Notes: generated by a model not told the origin, from the letters alone. 64,000 nucleotides of DNA from Mesostigma viride (GCA_009746045.1 RPFO01000065.1:5831269-5895268); one strand, 5' to 3'; positions 1 through 13,628 are shown, numbered from the stretch's first letter. Numbers and translations are program-made.

Positions 1-3000
1 CTTCCTCGTTCCTGCGGCGGTCGGGCTTCTCGCCGATGTCACGCGGTTTGTCCGACATCTGCCATTGAATTAATGGGTGTTTGTGGTGGGAACGAGGGTC
101 ACAACGGTGGGGCCATAGGTGCGTGTGCGGTGTGTGTGTGTGTGTGTGTGTGTATGTTGGGGGTGGGGGTGGGGGCAAGGTCACCAACTTCGAATGGCAT
201 GTAACATTGCATGGGAACCATACTCGAGCGTGCTGAATAAAACAGACGATATCAGCACAGCCGGCTTTCAGAACAGCCCAAGGTTGTTTAAGACATGTAT
301 TGCATTCTGATGGCTCTTGTTGCCTAGTCAGCTACAAGCTCCGAGATTGCACTTGGATAGAAGCATAAGGCATCCACCGGCGGTGCGGCTCAAACGAACC
401 TGCTTGCGCAACTTGTTCCCACGCCCCTGCCCGTGGGGTGGACCGTGGGGGGGCGCCGCGGCGGCTCCCTGTGGGAAGAGCCAGGGGGGAAAGAGGGGGG
501 GGCGGAGCGAATGAAGAACAAGGGGCAAATCGCAGTGGCATCAGCGATCGCAGTTAGACATTGGCTTACTGAAGTAAAGGGTCGGGTTTGGGCGACCAGT
601 AGCAGCCAAAAGGCTTAAGACCCGCTGCGCTGGAATCATTCCCAGGGCAGAGCAGTCATTGGGTAATTGCATCCATCCCATCCCATGGAGGATTAGGCCC
701 ACCAAGTGAAATTACGAAAAGGCGCAGGCCAGTCAAACTTTCACCACACATTGAGGGCAGCATATGGCTGGCCTGCGCACAGGCATGGCAAGCTTAAGTG
801 CGCCTACCAGTATACTATCTGGCAGGGTGGTCCCCGGACTTCCCAGCGGCTCCCACCACTGGCTGCCTGCTGAGTTGTGGGTGAAAACTGTTCACATGAC
901 ACGCTCTATACGATGCCTGGCCCTAGGCTGGTTCCTCGTCAGCTTTGCTCCCCGACCTTGCCACGTTGCCATGAGATTATGAAAGGTCATCAACAAATAC
1001 CGCCAGTCGCGAGTAAAACAAATTACGGATGGCCAATATCCACGCCCGCGGGCCCACCTTGACGCTCTTGCTGGGCTTGAGTCCGTACTCCCTCACCCCG
1101 CTCCCGCTCCCTCCCCCGCCCCCCAAAGCGTCGGCCTCGCCATCCTCTGGGATAGGACCCCACCGGTTGGGCAGCGCATCGGGCAGCACGCCATGATGCC
1201 GCTCCGCGCCCATGCCCAGGCCATGACTGCCGTCGCGTGCCACACGTTTTTTTAAAAAATAGAGGTTCAGGTGGGGGTGTTTGAGAGGCACATGCGGGTG
1301 TTTGAGGACGTGTATTGAGGCAATGGTTGGGTGATTGAGAGGAAAACGCGGAGAATGAACCAAGGCACACAGGGGGATGGGGCGGGGTGGTGGTTGGGTG
1401 TTTTGCCAAGGCACACACAGGGGATAGGTGAACACCCAGGCATGCAGGTGGGGTGGGTCGCGGTGTGTGGGGGGTAGTTCACCAAGGCACGGCCACGCAA
1501 GAGCACGATGAGGACCGTTAGCGTGTGGCGTGGTCATCGCCTCAAGGCAGCGTGGAAGCAACCCTGTTGGCTACAGCCACAGGTTGTTGACGTCTGCCAG
1601 CATTTCTGCTCCCCGACATGGCCCCGCTGGCCCCTGCAGTATCCATGAGACAACCAGCTGTATAAGGGCATGGCTGAAAAGTGTCACGGCGCATGCTAGC
1701 TGCTGGCACGAGGCATGAGGATGGTAACCTCGGGCGGTCCCCAAGCTGTGAGCGGGGCACTGGCCAACCAACCTGGGCCATGCGCCACCAGAACATGCAC
1801 CAACATGCACGCTTCCTGCTGCGAGTGGCACATGTTCTGTAAGGGGACTTGGGGTACATTTGGGTGCACCAGCATTTGGGTCCATTCTTACTATCTTAGT
1901 TGTTACTGTATTGTGTCCATTCTTACTATCTATATATGTATTATCTATATATGTTTTGGGTCCATTCTTACTATCTTAGTTGTTACTGTATTGTGCATAC
2001 TGTCTTTCGGACCGTCCTTGGTGCAATAGGCTCCCGCCCCGTTGCCATCCGTCGATGGGACGAGTCCAGCATGAAGCATCTCTTTTCGTAAAGGACCACA
2101 GGAGCGTTGGTACGGCAAGACAGACAGGACATTGTAGTGCTTATGCCAGCGCTCCCACCTGCAAGCTATGCTGCAAGCCATGCTGCAAGCTATACTCCAA
2201 GCCATGCTGCAAGCTATACTGCAAGCCATGCTGAAAGCTATGCAGCAACATTGCTGCAAGCTTCCCCTTCCCCATGCATGCTTGCCCAGGGGCCCAAGGT
2301 CATCATTATCATTTATTGCAACATTCCACCCCATGCGTGCCATCCTGCGTTTGTTTCGATTGCCCTTCCCACAAGCAAGTAATACAGCGGTGCCTGTCGA
2401 ATGCCGATGAGGCCGCCATGCCCGCACACACCTTGGGTTCTTGAACGAGGACTCCTTGTCGCTGCTGTTGCCCATGGACAAGCGACTCTTGCCTGTCACC
2501 ATCCATGCCCAGGCAACACCCCACAAAAAGTCCTAACGACTAAGTCAGGCCCGCGCACGTCTAGCCATCTCGGCCGCAGCCGAGGCCGCATTTCCAAAGG
2601 AACGGGTAGAAGAGTAGGTGGACTTGCAGGAGGGGGAAGACAGGAGTGGAGTCAAGAAGGAAAATGGGAAATGCGCCACCGACTTAAGGTGCAACTAGGG
2701 GGAACAACGACATAAGGTGCCTACCACGCTGGGCAGCTACTGGTTCAAAAGGCAACCCTGTCAATAAACTCTTAAGGGTGGGAAGATGTCCCTACCCCAG
2801 AACTATGCGGGCAGGCGCAACATGCAAGAGTCCACAGTACAGACATGCACAGCATGGGACAAGGCCCCGAAGCGATGAGCTAGAGCTCAAAGCGGTTGGG
2901 CATGCCCATGGGTGGCAGGGAAAGGGGCTTCTGCTGCGCTGACCCCGATGAGATGGTTCCATAACTATATTTCCATATGACCCCGATGAGATGGTTCCAT

Positions 3001-6000
3001 AACTATATTTCCATATGATCCTGATGAGATGGTTCCATAACTATATTTCCATATGACCCCGATGAGATGGTTCCATAACTATATTTCCATATGATCCTGA
3101 TGAGATGGTTCCATAACTATATTTCCATATGACCCCGATGAGATGGGTCCATAGCTATATTGTTCCCTGCCTCACACAAAGATGTGGGTCACCTCACACA
3201 ACGTTGGCACAGGAAGATGCTGCCACCTATGTCGAGCCCCCGGGGGTAATAGCAGCAAAGGGGGCAGACCAGTGGCATACGGCGCGACGGTGGATCATGT
3301 GCCCACCACCATCGTGCACACCTGCGCCACCACCATGGACAGCGATGAGCCAGGTCGTGTGCACCTGCGCCACCACCATGGACAGCCATGAGCCAGGTCG
3401 TGTGCACCTGCGCCACCACCATGGACAGCCATGAGCCAGGTTGTGTGCACCTGCGCCACCACCATGGACAGCCAGGTCGTATGCACCAGCACATGCACGC
3501 ATCCTTCAAGGACGTACCTGACACATTCCTCTCCAAAATGGGCTCGACCCCATTATCCCTCTCGTTGTGCGCGTGGTCCTGCGCATACACAGAGAGGCAG
3601 GCGGCGCAGCAGCGCCCGCACCGGCAAGGACAACCAGCACACAAATGCAAACAAACATTGGCACGCAGAGAAACAAACATGAGCACACAGGCAAATAAAT
3701 CCAGCAGCCGGAGCATGCCTCAGGACGCGCTGAGACGGTCGCGGACCAGCCCCAGGCCCTACCACATGAAACCAACAGGACCACGTGGAAACCAACCTCT
3801 TTACCCCGTACCCAGCCACCTGGTGCTTGCATGGTGAGGCAGTAGACTCCCAACCCTGTGCCACCTCCATGTCCACACGGGGGGCCCAGCGAGGCCCTGG
3901 CGCGTGCGTCTGTTCCCTCTCAGCCCCCCTCCACCCCAACATGAAACACACGCACTGCCGCTGGCCTGCGGTTGGGATGTGAAAGGGGATATTTATACTG
4001 TTGCATCCACTACGATTGCTGGCTTCTACTGTTGCACTGTTAGTACGTATGTACGGGGATCCGCTCCGTGCCTGTGATGATCGGCTAGACCAGTCGCTGC
4101 CGGATTGACGGCCATGCTATCTTGGCACTTGGCCACGTTGCCACGTTGCCACGTTGCCACATTGCCACGTTGCCGGTGGTGGTAGGCCCACCCCATGGCT
4201 GTGAGGCCGCGCAGCCCTTTAACAAATTCACACAAGCTGTTACACAGGACTTGACTTCTGTGGAAACATCCATAAACAACAAATGCTACTTGTAGAGGCA
4301 GAATGCAAAATGCGCCAGGCGCAGCCAAATACCCTCGTGCGCCCTCACTCGAGTACACAGCATTGCACAAGGGAATGTGTGGGAAACAGCACGCATCGTA
4401 CCGCCCTCCACTAATCCTGGCAGCCCATGGCTCGCTTGCCCTGACACCCAGTTGCCAGAACGGCCAGCCACCACATGTCAGGGGGTACTGTCCACAACTG
4501 CAGCCCTCCACCATCCACAGCTACAGCGCTCGAGCCCCACAAGCGCAGAGCTCCCAAGGCCCACAAGCACAGAGCTCCCAAGGCCCACAAGCACAGAGCT
4601 CCTTAGGCCCACAAGCACAGAGCTCCCAAGGCCCACAAGCACAGAGCTCCCAAGGCCCACAAGCGCAGAGCTCCTAAGGCCCACAAGCACAGAGCTCCTA
4701 AGGCCCACAAGCACAGAGCTCCTAAGGCCCACTAGCACAGAACTCCCAAGGCCCACAAGCGCAGAGCTCCCAAGGCCCACAACCACAGAGCTCCTAAGGC
4801 CCACAAGCACAGAGCTCCTAAGGCCCACAAGCACAGAGCTCCCAAGGCCCACAAGCACAGAGCTCCTAAGGCCCACAAGCACAGAGCTCCTAAGGCCCAC
4901 AAGCACAGAGCTCCTAAGGCCCACAAGCACAGAGCTCCCAAGGCCCACAAGCACAGAGCTCCCAAGGCCCACAAGCACAGAGCTCCCAAGGCCCACAAGC
5001 ACAGAGCTCCTAAGGCCCACAAGCACAGAGCTCCTAAGGCCCACAAGCACAGAACTCCCTAGGTCCACAAGCACAGAGCTCCTAGGAACCGCGGGATCCC
5101 AAGAACGAGTCCACGCATAACCCCCCCGGAGCAAACGAAACGCTATCACTCACAAGCCAGCCCCTATCGGCTTTGCTAATAATGATAAGGGCCGCTCACC
5201 CTTCTCCCCACGTTGTCCGTCGCCCGGCGGCCATGCCTGGCCTCCCCATCCCCCGCGCCCGCGTTGCCGTCCGCGCCCCGGCCTGCCCCCGCCTCCCCGT
5301 TCCCGCCGCCGCCGTACTCCTGCGCCATGCGCGACTCCCACTCGCGCATGCGCTCCTGATCGCGCTCGGCGTCGCGATGGCGGAGGGGGGACCGCAGCTT
5401 CACCGCGTCACGCCCCGACCCGGCCGCCGTCACCAGCTCCTTGTGCTTGTCACGCATGCGGCGCCCGCCACCAGGCGCATCGCCGGCGCTGCTCTCGCTC
5501 GTCCCCGGCCGCGAGGACGCAGGGTCATCGGGTGCGACCGCGACCCCCCGGCGGCTGGTGGCGGGCGCGGGGGGGCCCACACTGGGAAGGCCCTGCTTGT
5601 GTGCGCCCTGGGGGACACGGGGGCGGGGGGGGGCGCAGCACATCGGGGTCCCCATGTGTGTATAAGTGGGGGCGGGGGAAAACCGTTGATGAAGGGGTGC
5701 ATGGTTAGCACCTAAGGGATATCAGGAGGCACTGAAGATTCAAATATAACAATTTTCAACCCTAGTATAGTAACATATAAATATCATCACGGCAGGGTAT
5801 TGATTGTGGCCGGTAAGTGCTTGGTGAGGGACCACTGGGCTTAAGGGTGCCGTGGATGGGCGTGCCTTCTCTTGCGAGTATGCTAGGGCCATGCTACGGG
5901 AGATGGCAGACAAGGTCTGCTTGTGGGAGCGAGCCCGCATGAAACATGATCAGTTGCGAGATGTGGGGATACAGGCGCATGTTGGGGGCGAGATGTGGGG

Positions 6001-9000
6001 ATGAGATACTCTCACCGTCTGGTGCAGGCCCAACGGTGGGTGCAATACAACAGAGCTGTTGGGATACCAGACCATGTTGGGATACCAGACCATGTTGGGA
6101 TACCAGACCATGTTGGGATACCAGACCATGTTGGGATACCAGACCATGTTGGGATACCAGACCATGTTGGGATACCAGACCATGTTGGGATACCAGACCA
6201 TGTTGGGATACCAGACCATGTTGGGATACCAGACCATGTTGGGATACCAGACCATGTTGGGATACCAGACCATGTTGGGATACCAGACCATGTTGGGATA
6301 CCAGACCATGTTGGGATACCAGACCATGTTGGGATACCAGACCATGTTGGGATACCAGACCATGTTGGGATACCAGACCATGTTGGGATACCAGACCATG
6401 TTGGGGTACCAGACCATGTTGGGATACCAGACCATGTTGGGATACCAGACCATGTTGGGATACCAGACCATGTTGGGATACCAGACCATGTTGGGGTACC
6501 AGACCATGTTGGGATACCAGACCATGTTGGGATACCAGACCATGTTGGGATACCAGACCATGTTGGGGTACCAGACCATGTTGGGATACCAGACCATGTT
6601 GGGGTACCAGACCATGTTGGGATACCAGACCATGTTGGGATACCAGACCATGTTGGGATACCAGACCATGTTGGGATACCAGACCATGTTGGGGTACCAG
6701 ACCATGTTGGGATACCAGACCATGTTGGGATACCAGACCATGTTGGGATACCAGACCATGTTGGGATACCAGACCATGTTGGGGTACCAGACCATGTTGG
6801 GATACCAGACCATGTTGGGGTACCAGACCATGTTGGGGTACCAGACCATGTTGGGATACCAGACCATGTTGGGGTACCAGACCATGTTGGGATACCAGAC
6901 CATGTTGGGGTACCAGACCATGTTGGGATACCAGACCATGTTGGGATACCAGACCATGTTGGGATACCAGACCATGTTGGGGTACCAGACCATGTTGGGG
7001 TACCAGACCATGTTGGGATACCAGACCATGTTGGGATACCAGACCATGTTGGGATACCAGACCATGTTGGGATACCAGACCATGTTGGGATACCAGACCA
7101 TGTTGGGATACCAGACCATGTTGGGATACCAGACCATGTTGGGATACCAGACCATGTTGGGATACCAGACCATGTTGGGATACCAGACCATGTTGGGATA
7201 CCAGACCATGTTGGGGTACCAGACCATGTTGGGGTACCAGACCATGTTGGGATACCAGACCATGTTGGGGTACCAGACCATGTTGGGGTACCAGACCATG
7301 TTGGGATACCAGACCATGTTGGGATACCAGACCATGTTGGGATACCAGACCATGTTGGGATACCAGACCATGTTGGGATACCAGACCATGTTGGGATACC
7401 AGACCATGTTGGGATACCAGACCATGTTGGGATACCAGACCATGTTGGGATACCAGACCATGTTGGGATACCAGACCATGTTGGGGTACCAGACCATGTT
7501 GGGATACCAGACCATGTTGGGATACCAGACCATGTTGGGATACCAGACCATGTTGGGATACCAGACCATGTTGGGATACCAGACCATGTTGGGATACCAG
7601 ACCATGTTGGGATACCAGACCATGTTGGGATACCAGACCATGTTGGGGTACCAGACCATGTTGGGATACCAGACCATGTTGGGATACCAGACCATGTTGG
7701 GATACCAGACCATGTTGGGATACCAGACCATGTTGGGGTACCAGACCATGTTGGGATACCAGACCATGTTGGGATACCAGACCATGTTGGGATACCAGAC
7801 CATGTTGGGATACCAGACCATGTTGGGATACCAGACCATGTTGGGATACCAGACCATGTTGGGGTACCAGACCATGTTGGGATACCAGACCATGTTGGGA
7901 TACCAGACCATGTTGGGATACCAGACCATGTTGGGATACCAGACCATGTTGGGATACCAGACCATGTTGGGATACCAGACCATGTTGGGATACCAGACCA
8001 TGTTGGGATACCAGACCATGTTGGGGTACCAGACCATGTTGGGATACCAGACCATGTTGGGGTACCAGACCATGTTGGGATACCAGACCATGTTGGGATA
8101 CCAGACCATGTTGGGATACCAGACCATGTTGGGATACCAGACCATGTTAGGGTACCAGACCATGTTGGGATACCAGACCATGTTGGGATACCAGACCATG
8201 TTGGGATACCAGACCATGTTGGGGTACCAGACCATGTTGGGATACCAGACCATGTTGGGATACCAGACCATGTTGGGATACCAGACCATGTTGGGGTACC
8301 AGACCATGTTGGGATACCAGACCATGTTGGGATACCAGACCATGTTGGGATACCAGACCATGTTGGGATACCAGACCATGTTGGGATACCAGACCATGTT
8401 GGGGTACCAGACCATGTTGGGATACCAGACCATGTTGGGATACCAGACCATGTTGGGATACCAGACCATGTTGGGATACCAGACCATGTTGGGATACCAG
8501 ACCATGTTGGGATACCAGACCATGTTGGGGTACCAGACCATGTTGGGATACCAGACCATGTTGGGATACCAGACCATGTTGGGATACCAGACCATGTTGG
8601 GGTACCAGACCATGTTGGGATACCAGACCATGTTGGGATACCAGACCATGTTGGGGTACCAGACCATGTTGGGATACCAGACCATGTTGGGATACCAGAC
8701 CATGTTGGGATACCAGACCATGTTGGGATACCAGACCATGTTGGGATACCAGACCATGTTGGGATACCAGACCATGTTGGGATACCAGACCATGTTGGGG
8801 TACCAGACCATGTTGGGATACCAGACCATGTTGGGGTACCAGACCATGTTGGGATACCAGACCATGTTGGGGTACCAGACCATGTTGGGATACCAGACCA
8901 TGTTGGGGTACCAGACCATGTTGGGATACCAGACCATGTTGGGATACCAGACCATGTTGGGATACCAGACCATGTTGGGATACCAGACCATGTTGGGATA

Positions 9001-12000
9001 CCAGACCATGTTGGGGTACCAGACCATGTTGGGATACCAGACCATGTTGGGATACCAGACCATGTTGGGATACCAGACCATGTTGGGATACCAGACCATG
9101 TTGGGATACCAGACCATGTTGGGATACCAGACCATGTTGGGGTACCAGACCATGTTGGGATACCAGACCATGTTGGGATACCAGACCATGTTGGGATACC
9201 AGACCATGTTGGGGTACCAGACCATGTTGGGATACCAGACCATGTTGGGATACCAGACCATGTTGGGATACCAGACCATGTTGGGATACCAGACCATGTT
9301 GGGATACCAGACCATGTTGGGATACCAGACCATGTTGGGATACCAGACCATGTTGGGATACCAGACCATGTTGGGATACCAGACCATGTTGGGATACCAG
9401 ACCATGTTGGGATACCAGACCATGTTGGGATACCAGACCATGTTGGGATACCAGACCATGTTGGGGTACCAGACCATGTTGGGATACCAGACCATGTTGG
9501 GATACCAGACCATGTTGGGATACCAGACCATGTTGGGATACCAGACCATGTTGGGTACCAGACCATGTTGGGATACCAGACCATGTTGGGATACCAGACC
9601 ATGTTGGGATACCAGACCATGTTGGGATACCAGACCATGTTGGGATACCAGACCATGTTGGGATACCAGACCATGTTGGGATACCAGACCATGTTGGGGT
9701 ACCAGACCATGTTGGGGTACCAGACCATGTTGGGGTACCAGACCATGTTGGGATACCAGACCATGTTGGGATACCAGACCATGTTGGGATACCAGACCAT
9801 GTTGGGATACCAGACCATGTTGGGATACCAGACCATGTTGGGATACCAGACCATGTTGGGATACCAGACCATGTTGGGATACCAGACCATGTTGGGGTAC
9901 CAGACCATGTTGGGATACCAGACCATGTTGGGATACCAGACCATGTTGGGATACCAGACCATGTTGGGATACCAGACCATGTTGGGGTACCAGACCATGT
10001 TGGGATACCAGACCATGTTGGGATACCAGACCATGTTGGGATACCAGACCATGTTGGGATACCAGACCATGTTGGGATACCAGACCATGTTGGGATACCA
10101 GACCATGTTGGGATACCAGACCATGTTGGGATACCAGACCATGTTGGGATACCAGACCATGTTGGGATACCAGACCATGTTGGGGTACCAGACCATGTTG
10201 GGATACCAGACCATGTTGGGATACCAGACCATGTTGGGATACCAGACCATGTTGGGATACCAGACCATGTTGGGATACCAGACCATGTTGGGGTACCAGA
10301 CCATGTTGGGATACCAGACCATGTTGGGGTACCAGACCATGTTGGGATACCAGACCATGTTGGGGTACCAGACCATGTTGGGATACCAGACCATGTTGGG
10401 ATACCAGACCATGTTGGGATACCAGACCATGTTGGGATACCAGACCATGTTGGGATACCAGACCATGTTGGGATACCAGACCATGTTGGGATACCAGACC
10501 ATGTTGGGATACCAGACCATGTTGGGATACCAGACCATGTTGGGGTACCAGACCATGTTGGGATACCAGACCATGTTGGGATACCAGACCATGTTGGGAT
10601 ACCAGACCATGTTGGGATACCAGACCATGTTGGGGTACCAGACCATGTTGGGATACCAGACCATGTTGGGATACCAGACCATGTTGGGATACCAGACCAT
10701 GTTGGGGTACCAGACCATGTTGGGATACCAGACCATGTTGGGATACCAGACCATGTTGGGATACCAGACCATGTTGGGATACCAGACCATGTTGGGATAC
10801 CAGACCATGTTGGGATACCAGACCATGTTGGGATACCAGACCATGTTGGGGTACCAGACCATGTTGGGATACCAGACCATGTTGGGATACCAGACCATGT
10901 TGGGATACCAGACCATGTTGGGGTACCAGACCATGTTGGGATACCAGACCATGTTGGGATACCAGACCATGTTGGGATACCAGACCATGTTGGGATACCA
11001 GACCATGTTGGGGTACCAGACCATGTTGGGATACCAGACCATGTTGGGATACCAGACCATGTTGGGATACCAGACCATGTTGGGGTACCAGACCATGTTG
11101 GGATACCAGACCATGTTGGGGTACCAGACCATGTTGGGATACCAGACCATGTTGGGATACCAGACCATGTTGGGATACCAGACCATGTTGGGATACCAGA
11201 CCATGTTGGGGTACCAGACCATGTTGGGATACCAGACCATGTTGGGATACCAGACCATGTTGGGATACCAGACCATGTTGGGGTACCAGACCATGTTGGG
11301 GTACCAGACCATGTTGGGATACCAGACCATGTTGGGATACCAGACCATGTTGGGATACCAGACCATGTTGGGATACCAGACCATGTTGGGATACCAGACC
11401 ATGTTGGGATACCAGACCATGTTGGGGTACCAGACCATGTTGGGATACCAGACCATGTTGGGATACCAGACCATGTTGGGATACCAGACCATGTTGGGAT
11501 ACCAGACCATGTTGGGGTACCAGACCATGTTGGGATACCAGACCATGTTGGGATACCAGACCATGTTGGGGTACCAGACCATGTTGGGATACCAGACCAT
11601 GTTGGGATACCAGACCATGTTGGGATACCAGACCATGTTGGGATACCAGACCATGTTGGGGTACCAGACCATGTTGGGATACCAGACCATGTTGGGGTGC
11701 GCACAGAAACCAGACCAAGGTAGATATGCATATGGTCCAACGTCTCGGGCTACCCCGAGCAGTTATGCGGAAGCACGGGAGCGCGTTCTCACTTCTCAGC
11801 AAACGAGGGTGGGCAGCCGCACGGAAAAGGAGACGTGCGCACCTGGTAACACAATCTGCCTTGGTTTGGAAAGTAGCGAAACTGTTTAGGGCTTAGGGCG
11901 ACACACTGGGTGACCTCCTCTTCCCACACGTGACATTACACAATGCTACGTATGGCACCTAATGGCTGATTTGTAACAAGTGCACCAAAATGCATGCAGA

Positions 12001-13153
12001 ATGTGTCAAGCTCCCCCGCAGGCCCCAGCAGCTGGACCACCACCCCACTTGCCACGCACGCACGTGAGCCCGGCACACTCACGTCGGAGGGGCTGCTGAT
12101 GTCATGGCACCACCTCCACTCAAGTGCCACCCAAACTGCACCCCCTAGGGAATCACATACAGCACACGGAGTGGGAGCGACAAGCCCCCCCTGCTGCCAT
12201 CACCCACCCTCTGGCTTAACCAGCATGTGCCCAGCCCGCACCTGACGAGACCACCTCCCTAGCCCGCGCCTAACTAGACCGCCCGCGCCTAACTAGACCG
12301 CCCGCGCCTAACTAGACCACCTCCCCATGCCCCACCTGATTGGACCACTTCCCTAGCTCGCACCTTACTAGACCGCCCGCGCCTAACTAGACCACCTCCC
12401 CATGCCCCACCTGATTGGACCACTTCCCTAGCTCGCACCTTACTAGACCGCCCGCGCCTAACTAGACCACCTCCCCATGCCCCACCTGATTGGACCACTT
12501 CCCTAGCTCGCACCTTACTAGACCGCCCGCGCCTAACTAGACCACCTCCCCATGCCCCACCTGATTGGACCACTTCCCTAGCTCGCACCTTACTAGACCG
12601 CCCGCGCCTAACTAGACCACCTCCCCATGCCCCACCTGATTGGACCACTTCCCTAGCTCGCACCTTACTAGACCGCCCGCGCCTAACTAGACCACCTCCC
12701 CATGCCCCACCTGATTGGACCACTTCCCTAGCTCGCACCTTACTAGACCACCCGCGCCTAGCTAGACCACTTCCCCATGCCCCACCTGATTGGACCGCGG
12801 CGAAACCTCCATCACATCCTTATCCTCGCCCGCGCCCGCCTCCTCCTCCCTGCGTGCCACCAGACTGCTCCGCCTCTCCCTCTCCTCTGCCTCCTTGGCT
12901 TCCTCGGCCGCGCGCCGTCGGCGCTCCTTCTCCTCCTCCTCCCGCCGCTCCTGCCGCCGCTGCTGCTCTTCTGCAGCAGCTGCGGCCGCCGCCGCCGCTG
13001 CTGAGGCTGCGGCCGCGGCAGCGGTGGCGGCTGCCATCGCGGCTTCCTTCTCGCGCTCCTCGCGCTCGGCCGCCTGCTGCTTTCCTTGCCGCGAGGCGGG
13101 CCGCGCAGAGGGTGGAGGGGCGGGGGCAGCCCTAAGCACGTCACCGTTCAGGC
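1..13153 (-). CDS. C-terminal tail exons of the CDKL-like kinase (partial, runs off left edge)
   Basis: Downstream of the kinase domain I infer further minus-strand exons at 13153-12786, 5607-5200, 1226-1064 and 58-1. The first joins exon 8 in phase through a split Gly codon and encodes an Ala/Glu/Arg-rich probable coiled coil (AEREEREKEAAM, then a run of Ala, then RREEEEKERRRRAAEEAKEAEE). The second encodes a basic and Gly-rich segment with RHRDAERDQERMREWESRMA and ends at donor AGG/GTGAGC. The third contains GPIPEDGEADALGGGG and ends at AAG/GTGGGC. The fourth starts after GGCAG with MSDKPRDIGEKPDRRRNEE and continues past the window. The phase between 5200 and 1226 does not match, so at least one short exon is missing from this model. 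Long disordered tails are usual for CDKL5-type kinases. The coding look is good but membership in the kinase transcript is inferred. The introns contain the 18-bp, 24-bp, 75-bp and other tandem arrays. Confidence 0.6.
119..176. repeat. GT microsatellite followed by G-rich GGGGGT tract
   Basis: A (GT)n run of about ten units is followed by TATGTT and a short GGGGGT-type tract. It lies in the inferred intron between the last two visible exons of the CDKL-like gene. The rest of 59-1063 shows no coding exon I can support. Confidence 0.8.
1877..1998. repeat. About 40-bp direct duplication with AT-rich spacer
   Basis: A segment of about 40 bp starting TTTGGGTCCATTCTTACT and ending GTTACTGTATTGTG occurs twice, near 1877 and 1957, separated by an AT-rich stretch with repeated TATCTATATATG. 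No function is visible. It lies in an inferred intron of the CDKL-like gene, in the gene-poor stretch 1227-5199. Confidence 0.75.
2156..2265. repeat. 15-bp tandem repeat (GCTGCAAGCYATRCT)
   Basis: About seven imperfect copies of a 15-bp unit alternate between CAAGCTAT and CAAGCCAT forms. The period is a multiple of three and the unit lacks stops, so short spurious reading frames arise on both strands. Intronic in the CDKL-like gene model. Confidence 0.8.
2941..3160. repeat. 38-bp minisatellite, about 6 copies
   Basis: Nearly identical 38-bp units start with GACCCCGATGAGATGG or GATCCTGATGAGATGG and end with CTATATTTCCATAT. The C and T variants alternate in the middle copies, which suggests that two-unit blocks were duplicated. 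Intronic in the CDKL-like gene model. Confidence 0.9.
3318..3478. repeat. 43-bp minisatellite, about 3.5 copies
   Basis: The units contain CACCACCATGGACAGC followed by ATGAGCCAGGTCGTGTGC with a period of 43 bp; the last copy is shortened. The period is not a multiple of three, so this is unlikely to be coding. It sits in an inferred intron. Confidence 0.88.
4133..4172. repeat. 8-bp repeat CCACGTTG, 5 copies
   Basis: Five tandem CCACGTTG units; the fourth has an A in place of G. Small, intronic in the gene model, with no visible function. Confidence 0.85.
4531..5085. repeat. 24-bp minisatellite, about 23 copies
   Basis: Tandem units of 24 bp contain AAGGCCCACAAGCACAG followed by AGCTCCT or AGCTCCC. 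The T/C choice at one position and occasional G/A changes are the main variants. Because 24 is a multiple of three and the unit lacks stops, long repetitive frames exist on both strands (for example PTSTELLR). I treat these as artefacts, because the array lies just downstream of the exon donor at 5199 on the minus strand and so in an intron of the CDKL-like gene. Confidence 0.95.
6061..11697. repeat. 18-bp satellite array, about 313 copies
   Basis: The unit is GGGATACCAGACCATGTT, repeated without spacers for 5.6 kb. Two versions are interspersed: the A form above and a G form with GGGGTACC, which carries a KpnI site. Other changes are very rare: one TTAGGG variant near 8147 and one single-base deletion near 9553 that shifts the register. 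Every frame of the unit lacks stops, so reading frames of up to about 1,960 codons appear on both strands; they are satellite artefacts. The array lies between the inferred exons at 5200-5607 and 12786-13153 of the CDKL-like gene, so it is probably intronic. Confidence 0.97.
12291..12785. repeat. 75-bp minisatellite, 6 copies, containing a copied exon-intron junction
   Basis: Six near-identical 75-bp units contain CCCCACCTGATTGGACC, CCCTAGCTCGCACC and GCCCGCGCCTAACTAGACC. The first motif also forms the real junction of the kinase-tail exon at 12786, which reads on the minus strand as GGTCCAATCAG/GTGGGGCATG. Each unit therefore carries an extra copy of that 5' splice site within the first 500 bp of the intron. 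A 149-codon minus-strand frame through the array is a product of the 75-bp (25-codon) period. Confidence 0.92.
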
Positions 13154-13628
13154 CTGCAGGGCGCGGACGGTAAACGGTGCAGCAGCGGAGCGACACAGTC
13201 CCGTGATTGCGTCACCAAGGTCAGAAGGGGTGAAACGAGATATTTAGGCTTTTGCATTCGGGAGACCCTTTCACGAAACTAAACGGAGCTCGTGCGCAGG
13301 GAAATGTGTAATGAGTAGAAATCTACGAGGGTAAGGGCAACAAGATTCATAATGAAAGGGTGCCTTGTGGCACCACAGCGAGGCTGCCATGCCGACCACC
13401 CTCCATCCAGGAATCTGTGCCTTATCATACATCTGCAACAACGACATGACCGGCAACCAGGGATGCATGCGGCTGGTGGCGCTCACCATTCACATCTCCA
13501 ACTAACGGCATGGGCTGGCAAGCGACAAGGCAGCAAGCGAAAGGGCGGAAATATACAGGGTGTAAGGGCTAGCCCTACAAAAGCCAGTGACCTAGATTAG
13601 AAATTCAAAAGAGCCGCGGCGCGCATAC

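Noticed and set aside
2941-3160. Possible hammerhead ribozyme (CTGATGAG in some 38-bp repeats)
   Set aside because: Only some copies have CTGATGA, there is no conserved GAAA partner, and no stems I-III can be drawn.
4377-5149. Frames encoding PTSTELLR or SSVLVGLG repeats
   Set aside because: Artefact of a 24-bp minisatellite that probably lies in an intron of the minus-strand kinase gene.
5946-11896. Reading frames of up to about 1,960 codons on both strands (HVGIPD, YQTMLG, DTRPCW, QHGLVS, NMVWYP and TWSGIP repeats)
   Set aside because: They come from an 18-bp satellite whose unit lacks stops in all frames. There is no start context, domain or codon bias, and the frames switch at a single-base deletion.
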